Below are positions 24,284-33,342 of a DNA stretch of 64,000 nt, in pieces. Under the pieces are notes generated by a model. The model saw only the letters and a program-made list of their open reading frames with translations. It made no database searches and was not told the DNA's origin. Both the position numbers and the translations under genes were made by a program. The first letter of the stretch is position 1. The number at the start of each line of letters is the position of its first letter. This DNA is from VYDC01 sp963667515 (GTDB lineage: Bacteria > Chloroflexota > Dehalococcoidia > UBA2979), in assembly GCA_963667515.2 (NCBI GenBank), contig CAXXXY010000006.1:310001-374000 (forward strand), read 5' to 3'.

Positions 24284-25522
24284 TCAGGGGGCGGCGCGCG
24301 CGTCGGCGGCCACCTCGCGGCTCGAACGGAAGGCGCGCGGCCGCGCGTAGGCGAGCGCGAGCCCGCCGAGCGTGACCGCGGCGGAGAGGTAGAAGACGGC
24401 GCCGATGCCCCACTGCTCGGCCACCGGCCCGGAGGCGGCGGGACCCAGGAACATCCCGACGGCGTAGATCGCCTGGTAGGCGCCCATGGCCGTCGCCTGC
24501 TCCGCCGGCGGCGCCACCAGCAGCGCGAGGCTCAGCAGCACCGTCGTCAGCACGCCGCGGCCGACGCCGGCCGGGAGCTGGAGCGCCGCGACGAGCTCCC
24601 AGGAGCCCGCCGCCGGCATCGCCGCCAGCGCCAGCGCGCTGACCACCGACGCCACGAGCAGCGTGCCGCGCATCCCCAGCCGATCGACGAGCCGCGGCGT
24701 CGCCAGCACGCCGGGCAGCGCCGCGCCGACGGCCACCGTCGCCACCCAGCCGACCTCGACGGTGCTGGCGCTGGCCTCCTCGGAGAGCAGCGGGAGGAAG
24801 CCGAAGGTGGTGGCGAAGGTGACGAAGATGAGCGAGACGGCGACGAGCGACACCTGCCACAGCTCGGCGCGCCGGATCACGCGCCCGAAGGTGGCCGCCG
24901 AGTAGCGCACGCGCTCGATGCGGGGCTCGGGCGCGGCGGCCAGCAGCGCCATCCCCAGCGCCGCCATCGCGGCCGCCAGCGCGAAGGTCGCGCGCACGCC
25001 CCACAGCTCGGCGACCAGCGAGCCGATCGGCGTCGCGATCAGGATGCCGCCGGTGTTCGCCGCCATCAGCCACGAGGTGGCCGCCGTCTCGCGGCTGGGC
25101 GGGAAGTACGCGGCGTAGAGCACGCTGATCGCCACCCAGCCCGCCGCCGCGAGCCCCGTGAGCGAGCGCGCCCAGAACAGCGACCACGGATCGTCCGCGA
25201 GCGCGAGCCAGAGCGCCGCTACCCCCGACAGCGCGAGGCTGGCGAGCGCGAAGGGGCGTCGACGCCCCAGCAGGTCCACGCCCACGCCGATCGGGATGCG
25301 CAGCAGCAGCTGCGCGATGGCGTAGGAGGCGACGATCGCGCCCACCATCGCCAGCGAGGCGCCCAGCGCCTCCGCATGCAGCGGGAGCACCGGCACGTAG
25401 AGGTAAAGCGATATCCAGAAGCAGGCGATCGCCGCCGTCGCGAGCGGCAGTGCGCGCCGCGGCGGGGGCGGCAGCGGGCGCCGAGGAGCGGGCGGGGCGG
25501 GCGAGTCGCCGGCGAGGCTCAC
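24284..25522 (-). CDS. MFS transporter
   Basis: A 412-residue major facilitator with about 12 hydrophobic segments in two halves. The loop 2-3 signature region is GVDLLGRRRPFALASLALSG. The N-terminus is a proline/arginine-rich cytoplasmic stretch before the first helix (LPLATAAIACFWISLYLYV). Charged residues inside the helices are few, as in drug/metabolite exporters of the YfcJ/AraJ-like type. Substrate is unknown. It starts at GTG/ATG 25522, runs leftward and is followed by a strong hairpin and the dienelactone hydrolase gene. No regulator is adjacent. Confidence 0.85.
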   Translation of the reverse strand: MSLAGDSPAPPAPRRPLPPPPRRALPLATAAIACFWISLYLYVPVLPLHAEALGASLAMVGAIVASYAIAQLLLRIPIGVGVDLLGRRRPFALASLALSGVAALWLALADDPWSLFWARSLTGLAAAGWVAISVLYAAYFPPSRETAATSWLMAANTGGILIATPIGSLVAELWGVRATFALAAAMAALGMALLAAAPEPRIERVRYSAATFGRVIRRAELWQVSLVAVSLIFVTFATTFGFLPLLSEEASASTVEVGWVATVAVGAALPGVLATPRLVDRLGMRGTLLVASVVSALALAAMPAAGSWELVAALQLPAGVGRGVLTTVLLSLALLVAPPAEQATAMGAYQAIYAVGMFLGPAASGPVAEQWGIGAVFYLSAAVTLGGLALAYARPRAFRSSREVAADARAAP

Positions 25523-25674
25523 CCGCGAAGCGTACGCGACGCGCGCGCCGCGGGCGGGGGCGGTGACGGTGCGGCGGGCCAGCGGCGCGGACGTGCGCGG
25601 CGCTATCCTCGGGCGGTGCGTACGCCACCTCGCCCCGCGAGTCCCCGGCGCTCGATCCCACGTCGAGGCGCGCC

Positions 25675-26067
25675 GTGAGCGCCGCGGTGCCGGAGGAGGC
25701 GCGCGCGCGGCTGACGCCGCTCCTCGATGAGGCGCAGCGCGAGGCGCTGGCGCGGATGCGCGTCGTCACCGGCGCGCCGGGCCGCTGGCTGCCGCCGCTG
25801 CTGCGCGCGAACGCGACGACGCTCGGGCGCCGCGTGCTGATCCGGCGCGGCCATTACGACCCGGACTCGCCCCGCGGGCTGGCGCTGCTGGCGCACGAGG
25901 CGGTGCACGTGCGCGACTACGCGCGGCTCGGCGTCGCGCGCTTCCTTCTGCGCTACGGGCGAGGTCTGCTGGCGTCGCGCCTCGCGCACGACCGGCACCC
26001 GATGGAGCAGGAGGCGATCGGCGTCGGCCGGCGCGTGCGGCGCGCGCTGGAGGAAGCCGCCCCATGA
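25675..26067 (+). CDS. DUF4157-like protein with HExxH motif
   Basis: A 130-residue protein whose centre reads LALLAHEAVHVRDYARLG; HEAVH is a zincin-type HExxH with a downstream helix. The pattern of a short beta strand (RRVLIRRGHYDPDSP) before the HExxH matches DUF4157 domains, which occur in extracellular contractile injection system cargo and as stand-alone proteins. No signal peptide, and nothing phage-tail-like is adjacent. The 3' end (26067) overlaps the PPK2 start at 26064 by four bases (ATGA), so the two are translationally coupled. Protease activity is possible but unproven. Confidence 0.7.
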   Translation: MSAAVPEEARARLTPLLDEAQREALARMRVVTGAPGRWLPPLLRANATTLGRRVLIRRGHYDPDSPRGLALLAHEAVHVRDYARLGVARFLLRYGRGLLASRLAHDRHPMEQEAIGVGRRVRRALEEAAP

Positions 26068-26838
26068 GCCGCCCGACGAGCGAGCCCGCGAGCCCGCCCG
26101 CGAACGAGGCGGGGCCGGCGCCCTCCCTCGCCGACTTCGACCCCGCGCTCTCGCTGTCGAAGCGCGCCTACCAGCGCCGAGTGAAGGCGGCGCAGCTGGA
26201 GCTGCTGCGCATGCAGAACCGCATGCGCGACGACGCCCCCTGCTCGCTCGCAGTGGTCTTCGAGGGGATGGACGCGGCCGGCAAGGGCGGGGCGATCCGC
26301 CGGCTCACCGGCCGCCTCGACCCGCGCGGCCTGCGCGTCTACCCCATCGGCGCGCCCAGCGAGGAGGAGCAGCGCCGCCACTACCTGCGGCGCTTCCACC
26401 TGCGGATGCCGCCCGCCGGGCGCATCGCGATCTTCGACCGCTCGTGGTATGGCCGCGTGCTGGTGGAGCGCGTCGAGGGGCTCGCCCGCCGCGAGCAGCG
26501 GGAGCGCGCCTACGAGGAGTATCGTCGCCTTCGAGGGCGCCTACGCCGCCACGGGCACTGCGATCGTCAAGCTCTGGCTGCAGATCACGCCCGAGGAGCA
26601 GCTGCGCCGCTTCGAGGCGCGCGCCGCCGACCCCTTCAAGGAGTACAAGCTCACCGACGACGACTGGCGCAACCGCGAGCGCGCTGACGACTACGCGGCG
26701 GCCGCCGGGGAGATGCTGCGCCGCACGCACTCGGCGGAGGCGCCGTGGACGCTCGTCTCCGCGGAGGACAAGTACCACGCCCGCGCGCAGGTGCTGGAGA
26801 CGGTGGTGGCGCGGCTGCGCAGCCAACTGGGCAGCTAG
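26064..26838 (+). pseudogene. polyphosphate kinase 2 family protein, single-base frameshift
   Basis: PPK2 enzymes phosphorylate nucleotides with polyphosphate. The first frame (from ATG 26064) has Walker A VFEGMDAAGKGGAIRRL, the IFDRSWYGRVLVERVEG Walker B segment, and RERAYEE. The sequence then shifts by one base at about 26518-26522 (GAGGAGTATCGTC). The other frame continues IVAFEGAYAATGTAIVKLWL, DPFKEYKLTDDDWRNRERAD (lid region) and APWTLVSAEDKYHARAQVLE to TAG 26836-26838. Removing one T restores a normal ~257-residue PPK2. The damage is either a true frameshift or a sequencing error; there is no slippery heptamer to suggest programmed shifting. Confidence 0.85.
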
Positions 26839-26856
26839 CGCGCGGCAGCGGGAGCG

Positions 26857-29328
26857 CTAGCCGGGCGCCGTCGGCCCCGAGAGCGAGGGGACGAAGAGCG
26901 CGAGGTCGCCGGGCTCGTCGGCGACGACGCCCGAGGCGCGCAGCGCGGCGATCTCCTCGGCGCTCAGCCCGGCCTCGGCCAGCACCTCGTCGGAGTGCTC
27001 GCCAAGCAGCGGCGCCGGCCGATGCTCGCGCGCGGGCATCCGCGAGAGCCGCCACGGCAGCCCCTCCCAGCGCTCGACGCCCGTCTCCGGGTGCACCAGC
27101 TCCACCCAGTAGCCGCGCTCGTAGAGGTGCGGGTCGGAGATGACCTCCCAGTTCGCGAGCACGGGCGAGGCCGGGACGCCCGCCTGCTGCAGCAGCTCCG
27201 CCGCGCGCTGGTGGTCCAGCGGCTCGCTCCACGCGGTGATCGCCTCGTCGATCGCGTCGTGGGCGGCGCGGCGCGCGGCGAGGTCGGGCCAGCGCTCGGC
27301 GAGCTCGGGGCGGTCGATCGCCCCGCACAGCGCGCGCCACTGCGCGTCGTCCTCGACGCCGATCGCGAGCCAGCAGTCGTCGCCGGCCGAGCGGTAGGCG
27401 CCCTGCGGCGCGATCCGCGGCGAGCGGTTGCCGCGCGGCTCGGCGATCCGCCCCGAGAGCCGGTAGTCGGCGATCGACTCGACGAGGAAGGAGGCGGCGC
27501 ACTCCAGCAGCGAGATGTCCACGTGCTGGCCGCGGCCGCTGCGCTCGCGCTGGGCGAGCGCCGCCAGCGTCGCGACCGCGCCCAGCGTGCCGCCGATCGG
27601 GTCGGCGTGGAAGGAGCCGGTGGCGTAGCGCTCGCCCGGCCCGTAGCCGGTCTGCGCGACGAGGCCGCACGAGCCCTCGATGTTGGAGCCGAGCGCCGTG
27701 TAGTGCGACTCGGGCCCCGTGGCGCCGAAGCCGGAGATGGAGCAGAGCACGATGCGCGGATTGCGCTGGGCGAGCTGCTCGTAGCCGATCCCGAGCGAGG
27801 GCAGGACGCGCGGGCTGCTGTTCTCGATCACGACGTCGGCCTGCTCGACGAGGCGCAGCAGCGCCTCGCGCCCGGGCGGCGCCTTCAGGTCGAGCACGAT
27901 CGCGCGCTTGTTGCGGTTGAGCATGTTGTAGGAGGAGCCGCGGTTGTAGAAGCCGGGCCAGCGCTGGTCGCCGCCGGGGAAGTGCTGCGAGCGGGTCGAC
28001 TGGACGATCGCGCGCTCCACCACCACCACCTCGGCGCCGAGGTCCGCGAGATGGCGGCCGCAGAGCGGCCCGGCCCACGCGTTCGTCACCTCGACGACGC
28101 GCACGCCGGCGAGCGGGAGCGCGGGCGCGTCGGCGGCCGGAGCGTCGGGCGCGAGCGCGCGCGGCGGCAGCGCCAGCCCCGCCTGCTCGTCGAGCAGCGG
28201 CGCGGCCCGCCACGGCCCGGACGGGGCGCCCGAGAGCCGCCACGGCGCGCCCGGCAGCTCCGTCGCGCCGACGCGCGGGTGCTCCAGCTCGCGCCACCAG
28301 CCGCGCTCGCGGAGCTGCGCCGAGGCGTCCAGGTCGGCGACGGTGTTCACGGGCGTCATCTTCAGCCCCAGCGTCTGCCCCAGGTGGTAGAGCTCCTGCA
28401 TCGGCTGGTCGGCCGCCCACTCGATGAGCATCTCGCGGACCTCGGGGAGCCACGCCAGCCAGCCGTCCTGGCTCGCGGCGCGCGGGTCGTCCATCAGCTC
28501 GGGGCGGCCGATCATCAGGAACACCTCGGGCGAGGCGCGGCCCCAGATCACGGCGCCGTCGGCGCAGGGGATGAGGCCCGTGCCGCGGCGGCGCCAGACC
28601 TGCCCGCCCCACTGCCACGAGGAGCCGAGCCACACCTGGTCGGAGACCATCGCCTCCTGCGCCGAGACCTCGACGCGCCGGCCGCGGCCGCTCGCCGCCG
28701 CCTCGCGCAGCGCCGCCAGCGCGCCCAGCGCGAGCTGCATCCCCGCGTGCAGCTCGGCCTGGTAGCTGTGCACCATCAGCGGCGCGCGCTCCGGGTCGCC
28801 GCAGAAGTACATCGATCCGCCCGCCGCGTAGCTCGTGATCTCCGAGACGTGGCGCCGCGCGTGCGGGCCGTCCCAGCCGAACGCCGTGGCGGCCGCGTAG
28901 ACGAGCGCCGGCTGCGCGGCCTCGAGCGCGTCGAGGTCGACGCCGCGCCCCGCCAGCTCGGCGGGCGGGGCGGAGCCGATCAGCGCATCGGCGCCGCGCA
29001 CGAGCTGGGCGAGCCGCTCCCGGCCCGCGGGAGCGTCGAGGTCGAGCGCCACGCTCTCCTTCCCCGCGTCGAGCGCGAGGTGCAGGCCGCCCCGCTCCAG
29101 CCGCTCGGCGTCGAGCGCGGCCGGGTCGGGATGCGGATCCTCGCCGGGGAAAGGGCCGAGCCGCCGCAGCCGGCCGCCGCCCGGCGGCTCGACGAGGACG
29201 ACGCGCGCGCCGAGGTCGGCGAGCAGCCGCCCCGCGTAGGCGCCGGCGACGCCCTCGGCCAGCTCGAGCACGACGAGCCCGTCGAGCGCGCCCGTGTCGC
29301 TCGCTGCGCCCTCCGGCTGCTGCGCCAT
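26857..29328 (-). CDS. CaiB/BaiF CoA-transferase, two fused domains
   Basis: An 823-residue protein made of two consecutive type III CoA-transferase domains (usual monomer ~400). Domain 1 starts LDGLVVLELAEGVAGAYAGR and domain 2, near residue 400, starts LAGVRVVEVTNAWAGPLCGR. Family motifs ADLGAEVVVVE, NRNKRAIVLDLK and VVIENSSPRVL occur in domain 2. The position of the catalytic Asp is HADPIGGTLGAV in domain 2 but AELHAGMQLALG in domain 1, an Asp-to-Glu change, so only domain 2 may be active. CoA-transferases of this kind activate carboxylic acids for beta-oxidation. ATG 29328 follows GAGGAGG closely, better than 29346. Confidence 0.9.
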   Translation of the reverse strand: MAQQPEGAASDTGALDGLVVLELAEGVAGAYAGRLLADLGARVVLVEPPGGGRLRRLGPFPGEDPHPDPAALDAERLERGGLHLALDAGKESVALDLDAPAGRERLAQLVRGADALIGSAPPAELAGRGVDLDALEAAQPALVYAAATAFGWDGPHARRHVSEITSYAAGGSMYFCGDPERAPLMVHSYQAELHAGMQLALGALAALREAAASGRGRRVEVSAQEAMVSDQVWLGSSWQWGGQVWRRRGTGLIPCADGAVIWGRASPEVFLMIGRPELMDDPRAASQDGWLAWLPEVREMLIEWAADQPMQELYHLGQTLGLKMTPVNTVADLDASAQLRERGWWRELEHPRVGATELPGAPWRLSGAPSGPWRAAPLLDEQAGLALPPRALAPDAPAADAPALPLAGVRVVEVTNAWAGPLCGRHLADLGAEVVVVERAIVQSTRSQHFPGGDQRWPGFYNRGSSYNMLNRNKRAIVLDLKAPPGREALLRLVEQADVVIENSSPRVLPSLGIGYEQLAQRNPRIVLCSISGFGATGPESHYTALGSNIEGSCGLVAQTGYGPGERYATGSFHADPIGGTLGAVATLAALAQRERSGRGQHVDISLLECAASFLVESIADYRLSGRIAEPRGNRSPRIAPQGAYRSAGDDCWLAIGVEDDAQWRALCGAIDRPELAERWPDLAARRAAHDAIDEAITAWSEPLDHQRAAELLQQAGVPASPVLANWEVISDPHLYERGYWVELVHPETGVERWEGLPWRLSRMPAREHRPAPLLGEHSDEVLAEAGLSAEEIAALRASGVVADEPGDLALFVPSLSGPTAPG

Positions 29329-29471
29329 CGTGCCTCCTCGGTCCACTCGCGGCTCACCCGACCGGCGCCCGCGCTTGCGCGACCGCCCCGCGCACGATGC
29401 TCGTGCACGTTCGGCGCCGGCGCGGGCGAGGCGGCGATCCTACGACCGCCGTCCAGCGCGCGAGCGTCCGC

Positions 29472-30314
29472 TCAGGCGCGCGCGAAGCCCTCGACCGCCT
29501 TGGAGGCGGACTCGCCCTCCGCGTGCGGCGCCACGCTCGAGCGATGCACGGGCTCCAGCGCGCGGGCACGCGTGAGCGCCGCCGTCGAGGGCGCGCCGGG
29601 CAGCAGCTCGTAGCGCTCGCCGAAGGCGGCGAGCAGCGCGTCGGCCACGGCCTCGGTGGTGGCGCCGGGCGCCTCCTCCTCGACGGCGCCGGTCGCCTCG
29701 GGCCGCCACGCGACGCCGAGCGCCTCGTAGACCGGCAGCAGCGCCTCGCGGACGCGCGCGGCGTCGTGCACCACGATCACGCCGCCGACGTGCGCCGCGC
29801 CCGCCAGCAGCCGCTGCCCCACACCCATCAGCTTGCGCTCGCCGCGCGCGCTCACCGAGTAGGGGCCGGGGCAGTACTCGCCGGGCACCTCGCCGACGCG
29901 GGCGTCGACGCCGAGGGCGCCCAGCGCCGACTCCACGAGCGCGGCCAGCTCCTCGAAACGGGCGCGGATGCCGAGGCGCGGCGTCTCCGCGGGCACGGCC
30001 CACGCGAAGGCGAGCGTCCCCTTGTGGAAGACGGCGGCGCGCCCGCCCGCGAGCCGCTCGATCGGCGCGAAGCCGAGGGCGCGCGCGGCGGCGGCGGCGC
30101 GCGCGTAGCCGGGGGAGGCCGTGTCGGCGGGCCCGAACGCCACCTCGGGCCGGGCGCGGTAGAGGCGCAGCGTCTCCGGCTCGGCGCCCGCGGAGGCACG
30201 CTCCAGCAGCGCGCGCGAGAGCGCGGTGTCGAGCGCCAGCGCCTCGGCGCTCGCGTAGCTCCGCCGGAGCACGCGGATCGTGCGCAGCTCGCTCCCCCTC
30301 GCCGCTCGCCACAC
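29472..30314 (-). CDS. lipoate/biotin-protein ligase-like protein
   Basis: A 280-residue protein of the LplA/LipM fold. Core motifs: LALDTALSRALLERA (N-terminal helix), PIERLAGGRAAVFHKGTLAF (the RxxGGxxxxH-like acyl-AMP loop) and SARGERKLMGVGQRLLAGAA with the conserved Lys. It may attach or transfer lipoyl/octanoyl groups to E2 or GcvH proteins. The start is uncertain: GTG 30314 is used, as the frame upstream is arginine/proline-rich and not family-like. It is divergent from the LLM oxidoreductase at 30407 (a 92-base gap that must hold both promoters). No pyruvate dehydrogenase genes are nearby. Confidence 0.8.
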   Translation of the reverse strand: MWRAARGSELRTIRVLRRSYASAEALALDTALSRALLERASAGAEPETLRLYRARPEVAFGPADTASPGYARAAAAARALGFAPIERLAGGRAAVFHKGTLAFAWAVPAETPRLGIRARFEELAALVESALGALGVDARVGEVPGEYCPGPYSVSARGERKLMGVGQRLLAGAAHVGGVIVVHDAARVREALLPVYEALGVAWRPEATGAVEEEAPGATTEAVADALLAAFGERYELLPGAPSTAALTRARALEPVHRSSVAPHAEGESASKAVEGFARA

Positions 30315-30406
30315 CCGTGCCCCGCCGGCGCCCCCAGCGTAGCGGCCGCCGGGGGGGCGGCGCACGACGGCGCCGTGTACCGTCGATCGGGCGGCGAGGA
30401 GGGCCG

Positions 30407-31489
30407 GTGGCGCTGACGCTGGGCGTGGTCGACCAGTCGCCGATCCGGCAGGGCGGGAGCGCGCGCGAGGCGCTGGACGAGACGCTCCGCCTCGCACGGG
30501 CCTGCGACGCACTGGGCTACCGGCGCTACTGGCTCGCCGAGCACCACAGCGCGGGCGGCCTCGCCAGCGCCAGCCCCGAGGTGCTGATCCCGCTGGTCGC
30601 GCGCGAGACGCGGCGCATGCGCGTCGGCTCCGGCGGCGTGATGCTCACCCACTACGCCTCGCTCAAGGTCGCCGAGCAGTTCCGGCTGCTCGCCGAGCTC
30701 TTCCCCGGCCGCATCGACCTCGGCGTGGGGCGCGCGCCGGGCAGCGACATGCGCACCGCGCGCGCGCTGTCGCCGCTGGCCGGCCCCGCCGCGCTCGAGC
30801 GCTACCCGCAGCAGGTCGCGGAGCTCGTCGCGCTGCTGGCGGGGGCGTCCCCGGACGCGCTGCCGCCGGGCCACCCGCTCGCGGGCGTGCTGGTCACGCC
30901 CGCGCCCGCCCGCGACGCCGACGGCGCCCTGTCCCCCGACGCGATGCCCGAGGTCTGGCTGCTCGGCTCGTCGACGGAGAGCGCGGAGATCGCGGCGGAG
31001 CAGGGGCTCGCCTTCTCCTACGCGCAGTTCATCAACCCCGTGGGCGAGCTGGGCGAGCGCGCGGCGCGGCTCTACCGCGAGCGCTTCCGCCCCTCGCCGT
31101 GGCTCGACGAGCCGCGGCTCTCGGTCGCCGTCACCGCGCTCTGCGCCGACACGGAGGAGCGCGCGCACCGCCTCTCGTGGAGCCGCTTCTGCTGGCGCTT
31201 TCGCCGCTCCGAGGACGGCGGGCGCGGCGGCGTGCCGCCCGTGGACGAGGCGCTGGCCTTCGGCTACACGCCGGCCGAGCTCGACTACGTCGAGTACGCG
31301 CGCTCGCGCTCGGCGATCGGCGACCCCGCGAAGGTGCGCGCGCAGCTCGAGGCGTTCGGCCGCGAGTACGGCACCGACGAGCTGCTGCTGGTCACGATCA
31401 CCCACGACTTCGCCGACCGGCTGCGCTCCTACGAGCTGATCGCGGAGGCCTGCGGCCTCGACGCCGCGCCGGCGAGCGAGGCGGGCTAG
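30407..31489 (+). CDS. LLM-class flavin-dependent oxidoreductase
   Basis: A 360-residue TIM-barrel oxidoreductase of the bacterial luciferase-like family. It starts MALTLGVVDQSPIRQGG from GTG 30407, preceded by GAGGAGGG. The family pattern is clear: YRRYWLAEHHSAGGLASASP, GSGGVMLTHYASLKVAEQFR, LLAELFPGRIDLGVGRAPG and PEVWLLGSSTESAEIAAEQG. It is of the MsnO8/YhbW type, which uses FMNH2 (or F420) as monooxygenase or reductase. It is upstream of an acyl-CoA dehydrogenase in the same direction with a 120-base gap. Substrate unknown. Confidence 0.92.
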   Translation: MALTLGVVDQSPIRQGGSAREALDETLRLARACDALGYRRYWLAEHHSAGGLASASPEVLIPLVARETRRMRVGSGGVMLTHYASLKVAEQFRLLAELFPGRIDLGVGRAPGSDMRTARALSPLAGPAALERYPQQVAELVALLAGASPDALPPGHPLAGVLVTPAPARDADGALSPDAMPEVWLLGSSTESAEIAAEQGLAFSYAQFINPVGELGERAARLYRERFRPSPWLDEPRLSVAVTALCADTEERAHRLSWSRFCWRFRRSEDGGRGGVPPVDEALAFGYTPAELDYVEYARSRSAIGDPAKVRAQLEAFGREYGTDELLLVTITHDFADRLRSYELIAEACGLDAAPASEAG

Positions 31490-31608
31490 TCGCCCCCCGC
31501 GGTTGCGGCGCGCTCGTGGGCGCGCGATCCTCCGCCGCGGGCCATCGAGGCCCGACACGACCACCACACGCCGCGCTCGGAGCCGGGCGCGGGGCCGAGG
31601 GAGCCACG

Positions 31609-32844
31609 ATGGACTTCGCCGACACGACCGAGCAGGCCGCGTTCCGCGCGCAGGTACGCGAGCTGATCGAGCGCGAGCTGCCCCCGCGCTACCGCGAGCT
31701 CGCCGCGAACGGGCGGCCCGAGACGGCGTTCCTCTGGGAGGAGGACCGCGCCTCCGACGACCTTGCGAAGCGCGAGGCCTCCGCGGCGTGGGCGGAGTCG
31801 GTGCGCTCGCGCGGCTGGTTCGCGCCCGCGTGGCCCACCGAGTACGGCGGCGGCGGCCTCGGCATGCTGGAGCAGTTCATCCTCAAGCAGGAGATGGCCG
31901 CCGCCGACGCCCCGCCCCCCGGCTCGAACGTCGGCATCGACATGCTGGGGCCGGTGCTGATCCTCCACGGCTCGGAGGAGCTGCGTCGCACCCACCTGCC
32001 GCGCATCCTCGACGCCTCCGTGGTCTGGGCGCAGGGCTACTCGGAGCCGGGCGCGGGCTCGGACCTCGGCTCGCTGCGCACGCGCGCCGTGCACGACGGC
32101 GACGACTACGTCATCAACGGGCAGAAGATCTGGACCACGCACGCGCACCAGGCGGACTGGATCTTCGCGCTCACCCGCACCGAGCCCGACGCGCCCAAGC
32201 ACCGCGGCATCTCGTTCCTGCTGATGGACATCCGCACGCCCGGCATCACCGTGCGCCCGCTGGTGAACATGGGCTGGCAGCACGAGTTCAACGAGACGTT
32301 CTTCGAGGACGTGCGCGTTCCCGCGGACCAGCGCGTGGGCGAGGAGAATCGCGGCTGGTACGTGGCGATGACGTTGCTGGACCACGAGCGCTCCAACGTG
32401 ACGGGCGCCGTGGCGGCGCAGCGGCAGATCCGCCGCCTCGTGGAGTTCACGACCGGCGAGGGCGCGGCGCGCTCCCGCCTCGGTCGCGGCGGCGAGGGCG
32501 AGGCGCTGCGCCAGCAGCTCGCCCAGCTCGCGATCGAGTCCGAAGTGCTGCTCACGTTCTCGCTGCGCATCATCTCGATGCAGCGGCGCGGGCAGGTGCC
32601 GAACTACGAGGCGTCCGTCTCGAAGATCTTCGGCGAGGCGCTGGACAAGGCGGTCGCGCGCACGGGCACGAAGCTCTTCGGCCTCTACGCGCACCTCTGG
32701 GACCCCGACGACCCGCGCACCCCGATGATGGCCCGGCACACGCACAACTACTGCTTCACGGTGGCCCGCTCGATCGGCGGCGGCACGTCCGAGATCCAGC
32801 GCAACGTGATCGCCACGCGCGGCCTCGGCCTCCCCCGCGGCTAA
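31609..32844 (+). CDS. acyl-CoA dehydrogenase family protein, second copy
   Basis: A 411-residue ACAD paralogous to 13628-14854, sharing EYGGGGLGMLEQFILKQEMA, WAQGYSEPGAGSDLG, INGQKIWTTHAHQADWIFAL and the C-terminal IGGGTSEIQRNVIATRGLGL with GLPRG. The start ATG 31609 follows GAGGGAGCC. The two window ACADs clearly arose from one ancestor. This copy sits in the denser core, beside the LLM oxidoreductase and CoA-transferase, while the other sits in mobile-element territory. ETF-dependent acyl-CoA oxidation is expected. A 7-bp GC hairpin (32873-32890) follows the stop. Confidence 0.92.
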   Translation: MDFADTTEQAAFRAQVRELIERELPPRYRELAANGRPETAFLWEEDRASDDLAKREASAAWAESVRSRGWFAPAWPTEYGGGGLGMLEQFILKQEMAAADAPPPGSNVGIDMLGPVLILHGSEELRRTHLPRILDASVVWAQGYSEPGAGSDLGSLRTRAVHDGDDYVINGQKIWTTHAHQADWIFALTRTEPDAPKHRGISFLLMDIRTPGITVRPLVNMGWQHEFNETFFEDVRVPADQRVGEENRGWYVAMTLLDHERSNVTGAVAAQRQIRRLVEFTTGEGAARSRLGRGGEGEALRQQLAQLAIESEVLLTFSLRIISMQRRGQVPNYEASVSKIFGEALDKAVARTGTKLFGLYAHLWDPDDPRTPMMARHTHNYCFTVARSIGGGTSEIQRNVIATRGLGLPRG

Positions 32845-32883
32845 CGAGCGTTCCGCTCGACCGTCAGGGCTTCCGCTCCTGCC
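32845..32883 (-). repeat. dispersed intergenic hairpin repeat, copy 3
   Basis: Read on the minus strand: GGCAGGAGCGGAAGCCC, spacer, GGT, then CGAGCG-GAA-CGCTCG. It begins at the base after the acyl-CoA dehydrogenase stop, so it may be transcribed as part of its 3' end. Confidence 0.65.
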
Positions 32884-32890
32884 GGAGCGG
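32873..32890. terminator. 7-bp GC hairpin after the acyl-CoA dehydrogenase gene
   Basis: CCGCTCC pairs with GGAGCGG around a four-base loop, 29 bases after the stop at 32844. It partly overlaps the dispersed repeat. No T-run, so intrinsic termination is only a possibility. Confidence 0.4.
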
Positions 32891-33064
32891 CGCTCGTGCT
32901 CGGGTGTGGCGCGCGGCAGGCTGGAGGGCAGCGGGGCGCGGTACCTGCGGGAAGCTGCTCGGTGAACGAGGGCGCTCGCGATCCGCTCGGGCTCTCGGGA
33001 CCGGGCGCGACGCAGGCCGACGGGCACCGCGATCGCCCCGCCCGAGCCACACCAGCGCGTAGGT

Positions 33065-33118
33065 AGGAGCGGCAGCCCCTAGGGTCGAGCGGAACGCTCG
33101 GGTCGAGCGGAACGTTCG
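33065..33118 (+). repeat. dispersed intergenic hairpin repeat, copy 4, doubled
   Basis: AGGAGCGGCAGCCC, spacer, then two tandem hairpins CGAGCG-GAA-CGCTCG (33086-33100) and CGAACG/CGAGCG-GAA-CGTTCG (33104-33118). It encodes the last residues (GERSARPERSARP) of the leftward zinc-ribbon gene, so the repeat has grown into a coding end. Confidence 0.65.
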
Positions 33119-33288
33119 CCCTGCTTCGGGCGGCGCGGCTTCGGCGCGCGCAGCGTCGGGCGCGCCTCGGGCGCGAACTGGCGGTCGGCGCCGCAGTTCG
33201 TGCAGGTGGCGGACGTGCCGTCCGGGCCCGGCGTGGCGAGCATCCAGTGGTGGACGCAGCCCCCGGCTACCGTTGTCGATTCGAGCAT
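33079..33288 (-). CDS. small zinc-ribbon-like protein
   Basis: A 69-residue protein. Its N-terminal half holds a likely metal site: GGCVHHWMLATPGPDGTSAT followed by CTNCGADRQF, i.e. one Cys/His pair and one CxxC. Such single zinc-ribbon proteins accompany many genes in Actinomycetota and Chloroflexota and often act as small regulators or chaperone-like factors; the role here is unknown. The C-terminus is arginine/proline-rich and its last 13 residues are encoded by the dispersed hairpin repeat. ATG 33288 follows a GGGGGGAG ribosome-binding site. Confidence 0.7.
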   Translation of the reverse strand: MLESTTVAGGCVHHWMLATPGPDGTSATCTNCGADRQFAPEARPTLRAPKPRRPKQGERSARPERSARP

Positions 33289-33342
33289 CTGACACTCCCC
33301 CCCGCTAACAGATAACTACCACACGAGCGCCCGCGCGTCGCG

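Noticed and set aside
26518..26525. Programmed frameshift in PPK2
   Set aside because: No slippery heptamer, internal Shine-Dalgarno or following structure is seen. A mutation or sequence error is simpler.
26995..29613. 872-codon forward frame
   Set aside because: It is the antisense shadow of the double CoA-transferase, with low-complexity Arg/Ala/Val composition and no domain.
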